Source: Circinella umbellata (lineage: Eukaryota > Mucoromycota > Mucoromycetes > Mucorales > Lichtheimiaceae). From it: a stretch of DNA of 64,000 nt. Position numbers and translations under genes: made by a program. The notes under the pieces are model-generated. The model made no database searches, was not told the DNA's origin, and saw only the letters and a list, made by a program, of their open reading frames with translations. The stretch is taken from assembly GCA_025093555.1 (NCBI GenBank), contig JAIWNF010000075.1, positions 1 through 64,000 on the forward strand, given 5' to 3'. Below, piece by piece: positions 36,021 to 47,093 of the stretch (within the stretch, counting starts at the first letter, position 1; each line of letters opens with the position of its first letter).

Positions 36021-36299
36021 ATGGATCCTGGTTATAAACTTTTGCAACATATCAAGACTGTCCCTAATCTTATCAATGAGGACCCAAGTATTGTGACTCC
36101 CAAGAATTCAAGTTTTATGGATCTTCCATGGTCAGATTTCTCTAAATTATTAGCAAAACAAGATACCAAAATGACCCGTCGTGCTTCCAATGCAAGTGTA
36201 GAAACCACTTCAACGTCTTCATCTACTTCAGATAATCAAGAATTGGGTAACTGGGATGCCATGACTGGTTATCAAGATGCTGTTAATGCTCGTCAATAA
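36021..36299 (+). CDS. small uncharacterised protein (92 aa)
   Basis: Single-exon open frame with a strong translation context (AAAAATGG), a TATA box 130 nt upstream and a long AT-rich leader, so it looks like a real, well-expressed gene rather than chance. I do not recognise the family. The protein has no signal peptide or membrane segment. Visible features are a hydrophobic-aromatic stretch SFMDLPWSDFSKLLAKQ near the middle, an RRAS motif around residue 54 that matches a protein kinase A consensus (R-R-x-S), a Ser/Thr run of about 15 residues, and an acidic/aromatic C-terminal part (ELGNWDAMTGYQDAVNARQ). It lies 370 bp upstream of BUB1 on the same strand, but each gene appears to have its own leader. 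Function unknown. Confidence 0.7.
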   Translation: MDPGYKLLQHIKTVPNLINEDPSIVTPKNSSFMDLPWSDFSKLLAKQDTKMTRRASNASVETTSTSSSTSDNQELGNWDAMTGYQDAVNARQ

Positions 36300-36669
36300 A
36301 CAAATTCCCCATTTAATTCATCTTAACCATCATTCATAAAAACTATTTCCCTCCCCCTCGGCGTCATTTGTTCTCTTCATTCACCGCGTTTATCTTAGTA
36401 TTTTGGCATTTCATATTATATATATATCACTTAATCATTTGAAACTTTCTTTATTTCTTTCTTTTTTTGCATTATAAACAATTCAATAAATCAACTACCC
36501 CCTCTTCTAGCATTATTTAAATCAATTTTTATTATTATCAAGTGTGTTTAAAGAATAATTCATTCTAAATTTGGAAGGACTTGTTTAATGAGTGATCACC
36601 CACAAAAAATAAAATTCATTCTCCTCCAGGCACTCACCTTTTTCTCCCTTTTTTTAAACACAAAAAAAA
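36300..36669. other. intergenic spacer upstream of BUB1
   Basis: Holds the 3' end of the 92-aa gene and the promoter of BUB1. AT-rich with a TA run and CT/T tracts; nothing else visible. Confidence 0.5.
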
Positions 36670-38654
36670 ATGGAAGTAGATGATCCACTCAAGATTTTAG
36701 AAGAACAACTTGAACAAGAATCAAAAAAACAAGATAAACGATCTCGATTTAAATTATTACATGATATAACAATACGATTTGAAAATGATCGACGTTATCG
36801 TAATGATACTCGTTATATTCGTATTTGGTTACAATATGCTTCTTATTTTCGTCATGCTGAATGGATTTATGATTATATGTTTGAACAGGGTATTGGTGAA
36901 TATGTAGGTGCTTTTTATGAACAAGCTGCAGAATACTATACTTTATATCGAAACAGGTATATTTCTCTCTTTCTGCTTTTTTTTATAGTGTTAAACAAAT
37001 CATTGACACTTTGTTTTATTAAAGTCAATCAGGTGCAGAAGAAATAATCAAATTAGGTATACAAAAAAAAGCAGAACCACTATCACGTTTATATCAAATT
37101 TTACATTCTATTCAACAACAACAACAACAAGTAAACCGAACAGATGATATTCCATTATTACCATTAAATGAATATCATAAAGAAGTTACGGCAGTTTCAT
37201 TATCACAACAAGTGAAAAAAAACCATCATGATTTTATTATTTCATCCAATCCTACTATTGAAATAATATTAAAACAACATCAAATGAGAATGGCAACAGT
37301 ACAAGCTTGTTATCAGAATCAAGAAATTCTTTCTTTTGAAGAATTAAGAATACAACGACAACCTGAATTATTAATATTTATTATTGAAGAAGAAAAACAT
37401 AGTAGTAACGCAACAACTTTACTCCATGGCGGTGTTGAACGTCAAACAACGTCATTTTTTCATTCTCCTGTTCATGGGATCGGTTCACATTCCGAGGAAG
37501 AAAAAAAAAAGAAGACTAGTTTAAATAGGACTCCGTCTAATGATCGCACAGACCAACAACAACAACAAATACACGTGGTTTATACTATTCCACCTAGTAC
37601 AACTTTTATTCGTCGTCACACATTTACTCATCTTGCATCCAAGAATGGATTTCATGACTTTTCATCCTTATGTTCTAAACGCATTCAAATAGGTCAAATG
37701 ATTCAATTGTCACCCAATGGAATATCATTTCGTATCATTAAAAAAGTGGGTCAAGGAGGTGTGGCTCGAGTCTACCATGCTGCTACAAATAATAAAAATT
37801 ATGCTATTAAAGTGGAAAAACCAGCTAATTCTTGGGAATTTTATATATTAAATAAATTACAACATCGACTTTCTATTAATAATAATAATAATGAAAAAAA
37901 GATGATTCCACCTAGTCAATATATTATTCATGTATACGATCTTTATTTATTTAAAGATACAAGTTTTTTAATTATGGAATATAGTAATCAAGGAACATTA
38001 TTAGATTGTTTCAATCATTATCGAAATCAACAATGTCGTGCAACAATGACAGAATCGCTCGCTTTATTTTTAACTATGCGATTATTACAAGCTGTTCAAA
38101 CAATTCATGATGTTGGAATTATTCACGGAGATTTAAAAATGGATAATATAATATTTTCTTTTCCTAATAACAAGAAGAAAGAGGAGGATAATAGAATGGA
38201 TGAGGATACCATCATGCAATGGCAAAATAAACCCTATTTAATCTTAATTGATTTTGGAAGAGCCATGGATTTAACTTTATTACCGTCCAATGTTAAATTA
38301 AAAGCAGATTGGCCACCTCAAACAACCGATCCATATTTTGTTCGTCAAGGGATTGAATTTTTACCTTATTCTATTGATTATTATGGTATAGCCCATATGA
38401 TCCATTGGCTTTTATTTGGTAAAGTGATGAGAATAACAAGAATAAATAATGAAAGACAAAAGATTCAAGAAAGATGGAAACGCTATTGGCATATAGAATT
38501 ATGGGCACAATTATTTGATGTATTATTAAATCCACCTGTGAATAATACATCTGCTTTTATGACAACAATGATTTATAAAATTGATCAAATATTACAACAA
38601 GATAAACATTTAGAAACATGTCTTTCTCAATTAAAAAACCCCCTTAATTTATAA
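36670..38654 (+). CDS. bub1: BUB1-type spindle assembly checkpoint protein kinase
   Basis: Kinetochore checkpoint kinase. Two exons, 36670-36956 and 37025-38654, give 638 aa, compact compared with about 1000 aa in yeast and human. The N-terminus holds the Mad3/Bub1 TPR-type domain (NDRRYRNDTRYIRIWLQYASYF, then WIYDYMFEQGIGEYVGAFYEQAAEYY). Residues near 195-205 (EILSFEELRIQRQ) match the conserved Mad3/Bub1 homology II region that contains the Bub3-binding GLEBS motif. The kinase domain starts near residue 335: GQGGVARVYHA, YAIKVEKPANSWEFYIL, catalytic HGDLKMDN near 463 and LIDFGRAMDL near 505, all typical of Bub1 rather than of generic kinases. The linker is short and Gln/Ser-rich. I see no clear KEN box. 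It is therefore a Bub1 with kinase, not a Mad3-only protein. The start is the first ATG after a T-rich leader. Confidence 0.93.
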
Positions 38655-38831
38655 ATAAGAATATAATAATAATAATAATAATAATATTGTTTATTGTTAT
38701 GTATAAATGTATATCAAATTACTTGGCTTTCAATTAGTAAAAAGTTTAAGGGTAAAAAAGAGTAATGGGATGAATTATTTAGAAAGAAGGATGGGGAGGA
38801 GGAGGAGGAGGAGGAGAGAAATAATAATAAA

Positions 38832-40299
38832 TTAAGCAACGACAGCACGTTTTTTCTTTTCTGCATCGTGGTCTGGTTCTACTGCTTGCCAAAACTTTTC
38901 TAATTGTACAGGATCAATAGGATATGTGTGCTTTTGTTCAGGGAAAGAGCGTGATTTGACATCATTATTATATTCTTTTAATCCATCTGTTATAATCTTA
39001 TTTAAATTGGCATATTCTTTTGTAAACCTATTATAAATTTATATAGATATTAGTTTAGATGCTATTATATATTTATATAATAAAAAAAAGGAAACTTACT
39101 TTGGTACAAAACGATCAAATAATCCCATAATATCATTCATTACTAATACTTGACCTGAACAATTCACACCTGCACCAATACCAATAGTAGGTACTTTTAA
39201 TTTACTTGTAATATATCCAGCAATTTCTGCAGGCATGGCTTCTAATACCATTGCAAATACACCTGCTTCTTGTAATGCTAATGCATCGGCTAATAATCTT
39301 TGTGCTTGTTTACAAGTTTTACCTTGAACACGAAAACCACCCAAAGCAGAAGAGCGTTGAGGTGTTAATCCAATATGTCCCATAACAGGTACACCTACAC
39401 GTGTAATTGCTTTAATATGTTCTGCCATTTCTAAACCACCTTCAAGTTTGACAGCCTATAAATGAAAAGTGTATTTTGTGTTAGTTCATCTATTCATAAA
39501 TTCCCAATTTGAAGAAAAAAAGGGGGCGGACTTTATTTATTTTTTACCTCAACATTCCCTTCTTTAATAAATCGTTGTGCCACTCTCACTGCATCAATAG
39601 GAGAAGCTTCAAAACTACCAAATGGTAAATCACCCACTAAAAATGGATTTTTAGATCCTCTTGCTACTGCTCGACAATGATGAAGCATTTCCTATATAAA
39701 AAGAAAAGTTTAAATATTCTTATCCTATTAGTTGATTGATTTTGGATATCTAAAATAAAGTATATAATAATTACATCAACAGTAAGTGAAGTAGTAGACT
39801 CATATCCAAGAGAAACCATCGCTAAAGAATCGCCTACAAGACACATATCAATTCCTGAACGATCCACCAACATGCCAGAAGGATAATCTTGTGCTGTCAT
39901 GACTGAGATAGGTTCATTGTGTCGATACATACGACCAATCGTTTTAATGGTCACTTTGGAACGTTCTAAATATTTAAAACATATATTTTTAGTTCCCCCA
40001 AAACAAGGTTTTTTTTTACCACGGTTCTTTTGACAGAACCAAAAGAAAAATAAAAATTGTGGGGCATAGAGAGTTTTCTTATTTTTTAAACTCCGTATTA
40101 CCATTACACACTTACTTGTTGCGCCCTGTGAATCAATAGAAGAATTATTTTGAATGGGTGGACTTGAATAAAATCGAACAGGTGATAATATGATGGCTGG
40201 TTTAGTTAAATGAAGAGTTGGACTTAAAGAAGGTCTAATACCCTTTTTAAGACCTTGTGTGAATGAAAATTTTGTTGTTCTTCTTAATATAAATGACAT
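38832..40299 (-). CDS. panB: 3-methyl-2-oxobutanoate hydroxymethyltransferase (ketopantoate synthase)
   Basis: First committed enzyme of pantothenate/CoA synthesis (yeast ECM31): transfers a hydroxymethyl group from methylene-THF to 2-oxoisovalerate. Five exons give 356 aa: 40116-40299, 39775-39965, 39548-39691, 39100-39455 and 38832-39027. Motifs in order are [41 protein letters not shown] (Mg-binding Asp), [12 protein letters not shown] (second Asp), AVKLEGG (Glu), [20 protein letters not shown] (catalytic Glu) and [23 protein letters not shown]. These are the standard PanB signatures. The first 50 residues are Arg/Ser/Thr-rich and lack acidic residues, indicating mitochondrial import. The ATG at 40299 was chosen because it starts this presequence; the frame extends further upstream but encodes only T-rich leader translation. 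Confidence 0.95.
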
Positions 40300-41457
40300 G
40301 ATTTTTTTCTTTTGAGAGGGTGAAAATAAAAATAAAAAAAGTAAAAAGAAAACGGTTTTATTTGTTAAAGAAAAAGGGAAGAAGGTTTGTTTTGTTGTAA
40401 AACAAAAAAAAAAAAAAGAAAAATAGTTGTTTGTCATCTAAAAACTTTTTGGAAGTTTTCTTTTTCGTCTCATTTCAGTATCCGGAAAAGGATACCGACA
40501 GGTTGAGTGAGAGAGAACTCACATATTCAACTCCGAAAACAAAGAGAGATGAAGCAACTAAACTTGTCCAATTGATCTTGATAAAAGATTATATTATTTC
40601 AATGGGTAAGAAGAGAGCTTTGTAAGCAAAATAAACGACCCAATATTGTTTTGTTTTTTGACCCAATAGAGTGTACAGTTGATTATTGCTAATCAATAAT
40701 CAAAAAACCTTTTTGAGTATGTGTGTGAGAAGTTGAAAATAGTTATTCATTTTGTGGAGAAGTGGGGTACACAGGATTGAAATATAACTAAATCCCCCAA
40801 TCATTATAAAGAATATACTAAAGTGTTTCTCTCTTAAAAAAATATAAACTAACTTGGGTTTGTTATTGTTATCGTTATTGTTAGCTTCTTTTAATATTAT
40901 CAATCACTACTTTGGCTTCATACTTTTTTTAGGGGCGTGTTCACAATTAAAAAAAAGAAAAGTTTAACCGAATATTTTCTTTTGAAAACCGGCATTAAAA
41001 AAAGTCTTTTTCCCGAAATGCGAATTGCCCCCTCTCTCTCCGTTTAATATCTAGTTCATTTGGTTTTTGTTAGTCAAGTACTAGTAAAACGTGTCGGTTA
41101 TATTCTTCTTTTATATATATAGCTGAACTGTCTCTCTATATAAAAGTATAGATTGACATTTTTAGTTACTAGTATATGTATATAATTCGGATCTTATGCG
41201 TATGTAATATATATATATCACACGCTCTACTCTCTCTAGTAAATCATAGTGATATAATAGAAATAAGATGTACAGTATATATATTCTACGTTGATGGGTT
41301 ATATTGATAGTCGATCAAGTATAGATATGGTTCTTATGTTTGGTTACTAGATATTAATTAGGATTATTGCTAAGATTCAATTTTTCTAGCTAATTATAAG
41401 CCGAAAATATATATGTATAGAGATATATAATTGATTCGAGTGTTGCAATAAAAAAAC

Positions 41458-41488
<31 letters not shown>

Positions 41489-41661
41489 TTGTGAATAATA
41501 ATAATGGTCTAATGAAATATATAATAAAAGAGAATTGAGAGAAGAAGGAGTAAAAAACAAGACAATTTGTGAAAGGAATTGAAAAATCACAGTGTATCAA
41601 TGGACTTGTTTTTTCAATGATTTTGTTGCTGTTGTTAAAGCAAGAAAAAAAAAGACCGTAA

Positions 41662-41698
<37 letters not shown>

Positions 41699-42084
41699 TA
41701 TAGTGTTTCATGAAATGGAATGAATGGAAGAGAGAAAGAAAAAGAGTGTTAAGGTAAAAGAAAAATGACATACGAGGTAGAATTATATTGCTTTAGAAAA
41801 AAAAGGGGACAGTGTTGTATAAAAATGTGATTGTTATATGTGTCAAACATAAAAAATGATACCTAAACAAAAATATGTAGGTAAATGAATTGAATGGCAA
41901 AAAAAAAAGTTTTGACAGTAGAATGTGAGGGGGGATTGGAATAGATATGCTTAAATTGCTGTTGTTGTACATGTTTACAAAGACAAAAGGGAAGGGGAAA
42001 ATATGCGAAATTCAAATTTTTTTTATGAGAAATTATTCTATATAATTATTATGAAAAAAAAAATTGGGATATACAAGTTTTTTT
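40300..42084. other. intergenic region with simple repeats
   Basis: Lies between the panB start and the 3' end of the HDAC gene. Contains a TA run (about 41459-41482), a GA run (about 41668-41693) and a T/A-rich body. A plus-strand stop-free stretch at 40481-40625 has protein-like composition but no recognisable domain (see findings). No gene is called. Confidence 0.5.
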
Positions 42085-45000
42085 TTAATATCCTTGAACA
42101 GCAGTAATTTTCATTGGTTTAACCATTCTTTTGGGTCTAATAGAAATACTATCTTTTGCACGCCATTCTTGTGGTAATAAAAATCGAAATGAAGGATCTA
42201 ATAATTCATTGGAAAAATGCCAATATTTACGTTGTATTTCAATCACGGTATAAAGTGAGTCCACGGCACCCAAATTGGGTTTAATACTTCTTAAACATCC
42301 TTCATATTTTAATTGGGAATCCGGAACAAGTTTGGCAGGTAATAATTGTGCAACACAAGCAGCGGCACTATTAGCAAGTGGTTCTAATTCATAACCTCCT
42401 GTTTTGATAGAAAAGAAATAAATAATTAAATCTTCCCATTTTTTTTTGCCTTTTGGTTACATGTGTATATGTGTGTCATTCATTGTTTTTTTTTTTACCT
42501 TCAAGACTAAGGATAAGTCTACCTTGACACATTTCTTCAGCTAAATCTTTAGTTAGTTTGGTAAGTAATGCAAATCCCCGAGGAGTTACTTGATATCCAC
42601 CAATCTAAAAATAAGTCATTGTAATATTAATTAGATATTTGTGAATGTGAAATATGCACTTGATAAAAAGGTGAATATATATATATTACATTATCAGGAT
42701 GACCTTCAGCTGCATCAAAACCTGCTGAAACAAAAATCTAAAAGTAAAGAAGAAAATTGATAGTTAATAAATAATAAAGAGTTTCTTTCTTCTCCCTCCC
42801 CCCCAATAATTTTCCATTCATTACCATGTCGGGAGCAAATTGACGTGCTATAGGTAAAATGATATGATAAAACGCCGCAAGAAACTCAGTATCACCCATG
42901 GGTCCTTTGAAAAGAGATATAGATTAATATATTGTTTTGTTATATAGAATATGAGTTACCCAAATACATATATATATATAAGAAAGAAGAAATTATTTAC
43001 TTGGTTTTTCCTTAGAAGTATTAAAAGCAATATTGACATTAAAACCTTCACCACTATCTTCACCACATTGATCAGGTGCTCCTGTACGTGGATAAAAATG
43101 TCCATGTTCCCAACGATGAAGCGATATATATAAAACATTAGGATTTTTATAAAAGATCTTTTCAGTTCCATTTCCGTGACTAATTAAAAAAAATAACCAA
43201 CCCGCAATAATAAAATCAACTTGTTAAAATAGATCCATGGTAGATGGTTTTTTTTTTGTATGAAAAAAAAAGGTTTACTTACTGAATATCCCTATAGTAA
43301 TAATAGTACCAAAAATCAAAAAAAACATAGTCATTTATATATATAAGTAAAACCCTCTTACTATTCTATTCTTCTTTATTATATGTAGAAAGAAATACAT
43401 ACCAATCAATGATAAGTACTTTCTTTATCGTGTTTGGATATTTTTCAAGAGTGGAAGCTACTGCCACTGCGACATTGTTAAAAAAACAAAATCCCATGGC
43501 ACGATCATTTTCAGCGTGGTGGCCTAAGTGTCAAATTTTTTATTAGCAAAAAATCAAACTTAAGTATATATCTCCTCCCCCCAAAACAAAAGTAACAAAA
43601 AAAAAATTTAGGGGGGGGGGAGGAGGGGAGGAATTGACAGTACTGGTTTTTTGGGAAAAATGGGAGTGATAATTATGTGAATTAAATAGAAACAAAGAAT
43701 AATAAAATAATAATATACATTACCAGGAGGTCTAATAAGAGCGAATCCATTACGTAATGAACCTTCTACTACTTGATCTGTCAATTCCATTAATGAACCA
43801 GCTGCTAAACGTGCAGAAATACTTGTATAAAGTGGATGAAAAGGTGTATCTACCTCTATTATTATAATAATTAAGCCCGGGTGAGTATATGTTTTGTATG
43901 TATCCATGCCAACAAATAACAATCAACCCCCTCAAAAAAGAAAGTATAATATATATAAACCATGGTAACCAAATATTTTTTAAAAATTCTAAATATCCAT
44001 GTTCTTTTTACCTATTGCTAATTCACCACAAATCATTTCGTATACAAGTTGTGGAGGATTCACTAATGTAGCTGTACCATTTAACGCAGCGTGTGATGCA
44101 GCTGCACTAGAAAATCGACGTCGTTGTTTTCTTATTTGATTTCGATCGGCTTTTACCACTTTACCACCTTCCATACCTTGAGCTTTTCTTAAACTGATGA
44201 TATTTTTTGGTGTTGTTATCAAATCATTTGGAGATGCAGGTGTCGTCGGAGGTGGTGGTGAAGAAGAAGGTGAAGGAGTTTCTGAAGGAGATTGGTTTAA
44301 TAATTCACGAACGGAAAGAACACTATTACTATTCATCGTCGTAGTGGTGTCGGTTGCACGAAGGTTTGACTCAGTGATAAAATGATCAGTTTCATTTTCC
44401 ATTGACTCCATAGGACAATAACTTCCTACATGTAATAATCCATGTACTCGTACTAATTCTTTTATTGTAGCTTCTCTTGAACGTAAACGACTAAAATATC
44501 GTAAAAGCCTAAATATATATTTTTTGATGTTTAGTTAAAATTATTTCTTTTCCTAATATTGTGTGTGGGGGGAGAGTGAGTAAAGAAGAAATAAATAGTG
44601 GGGTTTTGTTGGGGGGTGGGGAAGGGGAAGGGGGGGAGGGGAGAGGGGTTATAAAAAAAAGAAATTGATAGATTATAATTGTGAAATATATATTCATCAC
44701 AGATATCACAAACCATCAGATAATAAGGAGAAATGGGGTTTTTTTTACCTATCGTTATATAAAGCTTTAAGAATCGCATTAATACGATCAGGACGTTCTG
44801 GATGAATATGTTCTTGAGAATGACAAGGACAATCATGCCATAACATTCGTTGATCCTGAACAAGACCTGTATGATGCTTTACCAGTGATAGACCTTCTTG
44901 TGAATAATAGAAAGTCCGATAATCTGCCCATGAAGTCTCACTTTCTTTACCTAAAGGTCCATACTTTAGTTGCCGTCTTCGTCGTCGTTGTTGTTGTTGT

Positions 45001-46323
45001 CGACGTCGTGATGATGATGATGATGACCCTTTTGATTTTTCTTCCTCGCTCTCTTCTTCTGCTTCCTCATCCATTATTTGACGTATAGATGATATTCCTA
45101 TCCAATCAGCATGATCAGCTGTCCAACCTTCATAATGTACAAAGAATACTAATTCTTCATGTTCATTTTCATTTTCATTATCTTCTTCATGTTTCATATT
45201 TCCAATTTTTTTCTTTCCATGCAAATGAGTATCATTATCATTCGTATGAATACTTCGTTTTAGTGTTGTATTCGTGGATCGTTCATTTCCGTTGGTCACG
45301 ATACGGGCGCAGTACCATTCTCGAGTATCATCATTCACCCATTTCAGTGCTTCAACTTGATCTCCCGCTCGATATGGCTTGGTTTGCTGTGTCATAGTCG
45401 TATGTTTAGATTTTGTTTGGCTTCTTCCATTCGATGCTATTTCCACCAAGAAAAAAAAATTGTCCAATCATCCAACCATTCATATAAAAAAAGTTAAAAA
45501 AAACTTGATCAATAAATACCTCCTCCCCAAATCATTTATCATTATTTATATATAATAATATTTAAATATCCAAAAATAAATAAATAATCGAGATAAAAAA
45601 ATACTAATTAAGAAAAGATTTACCATGACGATGATTTGTACGAGTCGTATTAGAAGCATTGCTGTTATTATTACGTTTCTTTTTTTGTAATACATTTGAT
45701 TCTTTTGATGAAGATATAGAAGAAGGTCCTCGTCGTCGTTTACGTGTGATTATAGACGATGATGATAACTGTTTATCATTAGTGAGAATCTTACCATTAT
45801 CTTGTTGTTCTTTTTTAATAACCGTGGATATAATTGGAGTAGGTGATGTAGTTGGGGGCGTTGTACCATTAATAGCAGCTACCACGGCAGCAGATGCAAC
45901 TGTTTTGGCAGATCTTGATAATTGTCGACGACTTCCTAATCCTAACGAAGAGGACGATGATGATGGAGAAGGTATTGCCGATTGGTTATTACCATTTGTA
46001 TGTTGATGAGAAGACGAACGACGTGGTCTTAATAATCGTGATTGATCTTGAATATGTTTAGATTCATTTGTTGATGAGGATGATTGAACCTATTCAGACA
46101 TAACATGACACAATCATCGATTGGTTTTTGTTTTTTTGCGGTTATAAAAAATAGAAAAAACAGAATAGGCAATAAGAAGATATAATTATATTTGTTAAAA
46201 GAAGGGGTTGGTAAGTTGATAGAGTTATTAATCTATATTTATAGATGGGATGGATGGAAAAAACAAAAGGGAAAATAAGAAAAGAAAAAAATAGAAAAGA
46301 AAAATATAAAATGCCCTTACCAT
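42085..46323 (-). CDS. class II histone deacetylase with N-terminal Tudor-knot-like domain
   Basis: Zinc-dependent lysine deacetylase, 880 aa in 12 exons: 46321-46323 (ATG only), 45624-46089, 44749-45436, 44012-44508, 43724-43855, 43403-43523, 43283-43291 (9 nt), 43001-43179, 42825-42904, 42690-42737, 42499-42604 and 42085-42398. Residues 1-155 are Ser/Asn-rich with basic KRRRGP-type clusters (nuclear localisation). Residues about 178-258 resemble a Tudor-knot/chromo-barrel domain ([36 protein letters not shown]). The deacetylase domain follows, split by a Ser/Pro/Thr-rich insert: [48 protein letters not shown] (zinc ligands Asp637 and His639), [13 protein letters not shown] and [10 protein letters not shown]. 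Tyr779 in the last motif indicates an active Hda1/class IIb-like enzyme rather than class IIa, which has His there. An alternative start is Met171 (45393-45395), which would keep both domains. Confidence 0.9.
43283..43291 (-). other. 9-nt microexon of the HDAC gene
   Basis: Reverse-strand sequence TAG|GGATATTCA|GTAAGT. The nine bases complete Trp636, encode Asp637 and Ile638, and give two of three bases of His639. They are needed to restore the invariant D-x-H-H-G-N-G catalytic motif between exons 43403-43523 and 43001-43179. Confidence 0.9.
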
Positions 46324-47093
46324 GAATGATAATAGAAGAATCAATATCCGATATTAAAGAAAAAAGATGATTAGAAAAGCTCAGTCCTTTTTATATATTT
46401 AAAAAAAAAAGAAAAGAAAAAAAAAGGTAAATAAGAAAAAGAGAGTTAAGAGAAAGAGAGAGAGAGAGAGACGCAATAAGGAAAGGGAGAAGAAGAGAGA
46501 AAGAACTAGGAAAACTATCCAACCCAAAAAAAAAAAATCCTCATTTTTTTTTTACAAGTCAGCAAAATAAAAAAAAATATAAACGATTTTGGATGTAGTG
46601 AAATCCAAGTAATTAACTTTCATTGAAAAAAATAGAAAAAATTATATCCCTTTTGTAATAAATTATAATTCTTTTTTCTTTTCTCCTGGTTAGAAAAAGA
46701 AGCAAGTATTTTTCTATGCTTCTTTTACTATTTTATATCTTTTCTTTCTAGATAATAGAATTAGGGTATCCATAGCAACATATATATATACTGATAACCT
46801 TTATAAAAAATAAACACATCCCCCATTGTTTGAAAGCGGAACCCTAATTAAGTTGGTATGGATGTTGCGTCATGGTAGGAACTGTTATCATGCACACACG
46901 CCCATTTTGAGTAAACCCTTTTTTTTTCCACTCTCTTCACATATATATTCTTTGCCCAAAGTATATAAAAAAAACCGCCCCAATTCTTGTTCCCATTCTT
47001 TTTTTTTCTCTCTTTCTTTTTTTTAAAAAATAAAATAAAAATAAAACCCTTTTTCGTTTATTCAAAAGAAACTGAGAAAAGAAAAAAGAAAGA
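46324..47093. promoter_or_regulatory. divergent promoter region between HDAC and ABCG genes
   Basis: About 770 bp between two divergent start codons. Contains a GA-rich block (about 46438-46500), poly-A/T runs and a CT-rich leader before 47094. The HDAC 5' UTR must extend into it from 46323. No specific motif claimed. Confidence 0.55.

Noticed and set aside
45393..45395. Met171 as the start of the HDAC
   Set aside because: Plausible, but exon 2 upstream is a 155-codon stop-free Ser/basic-rich frame with good splice sites and correct phase, so the longer model was preferred; the alternative is noted in the entry.
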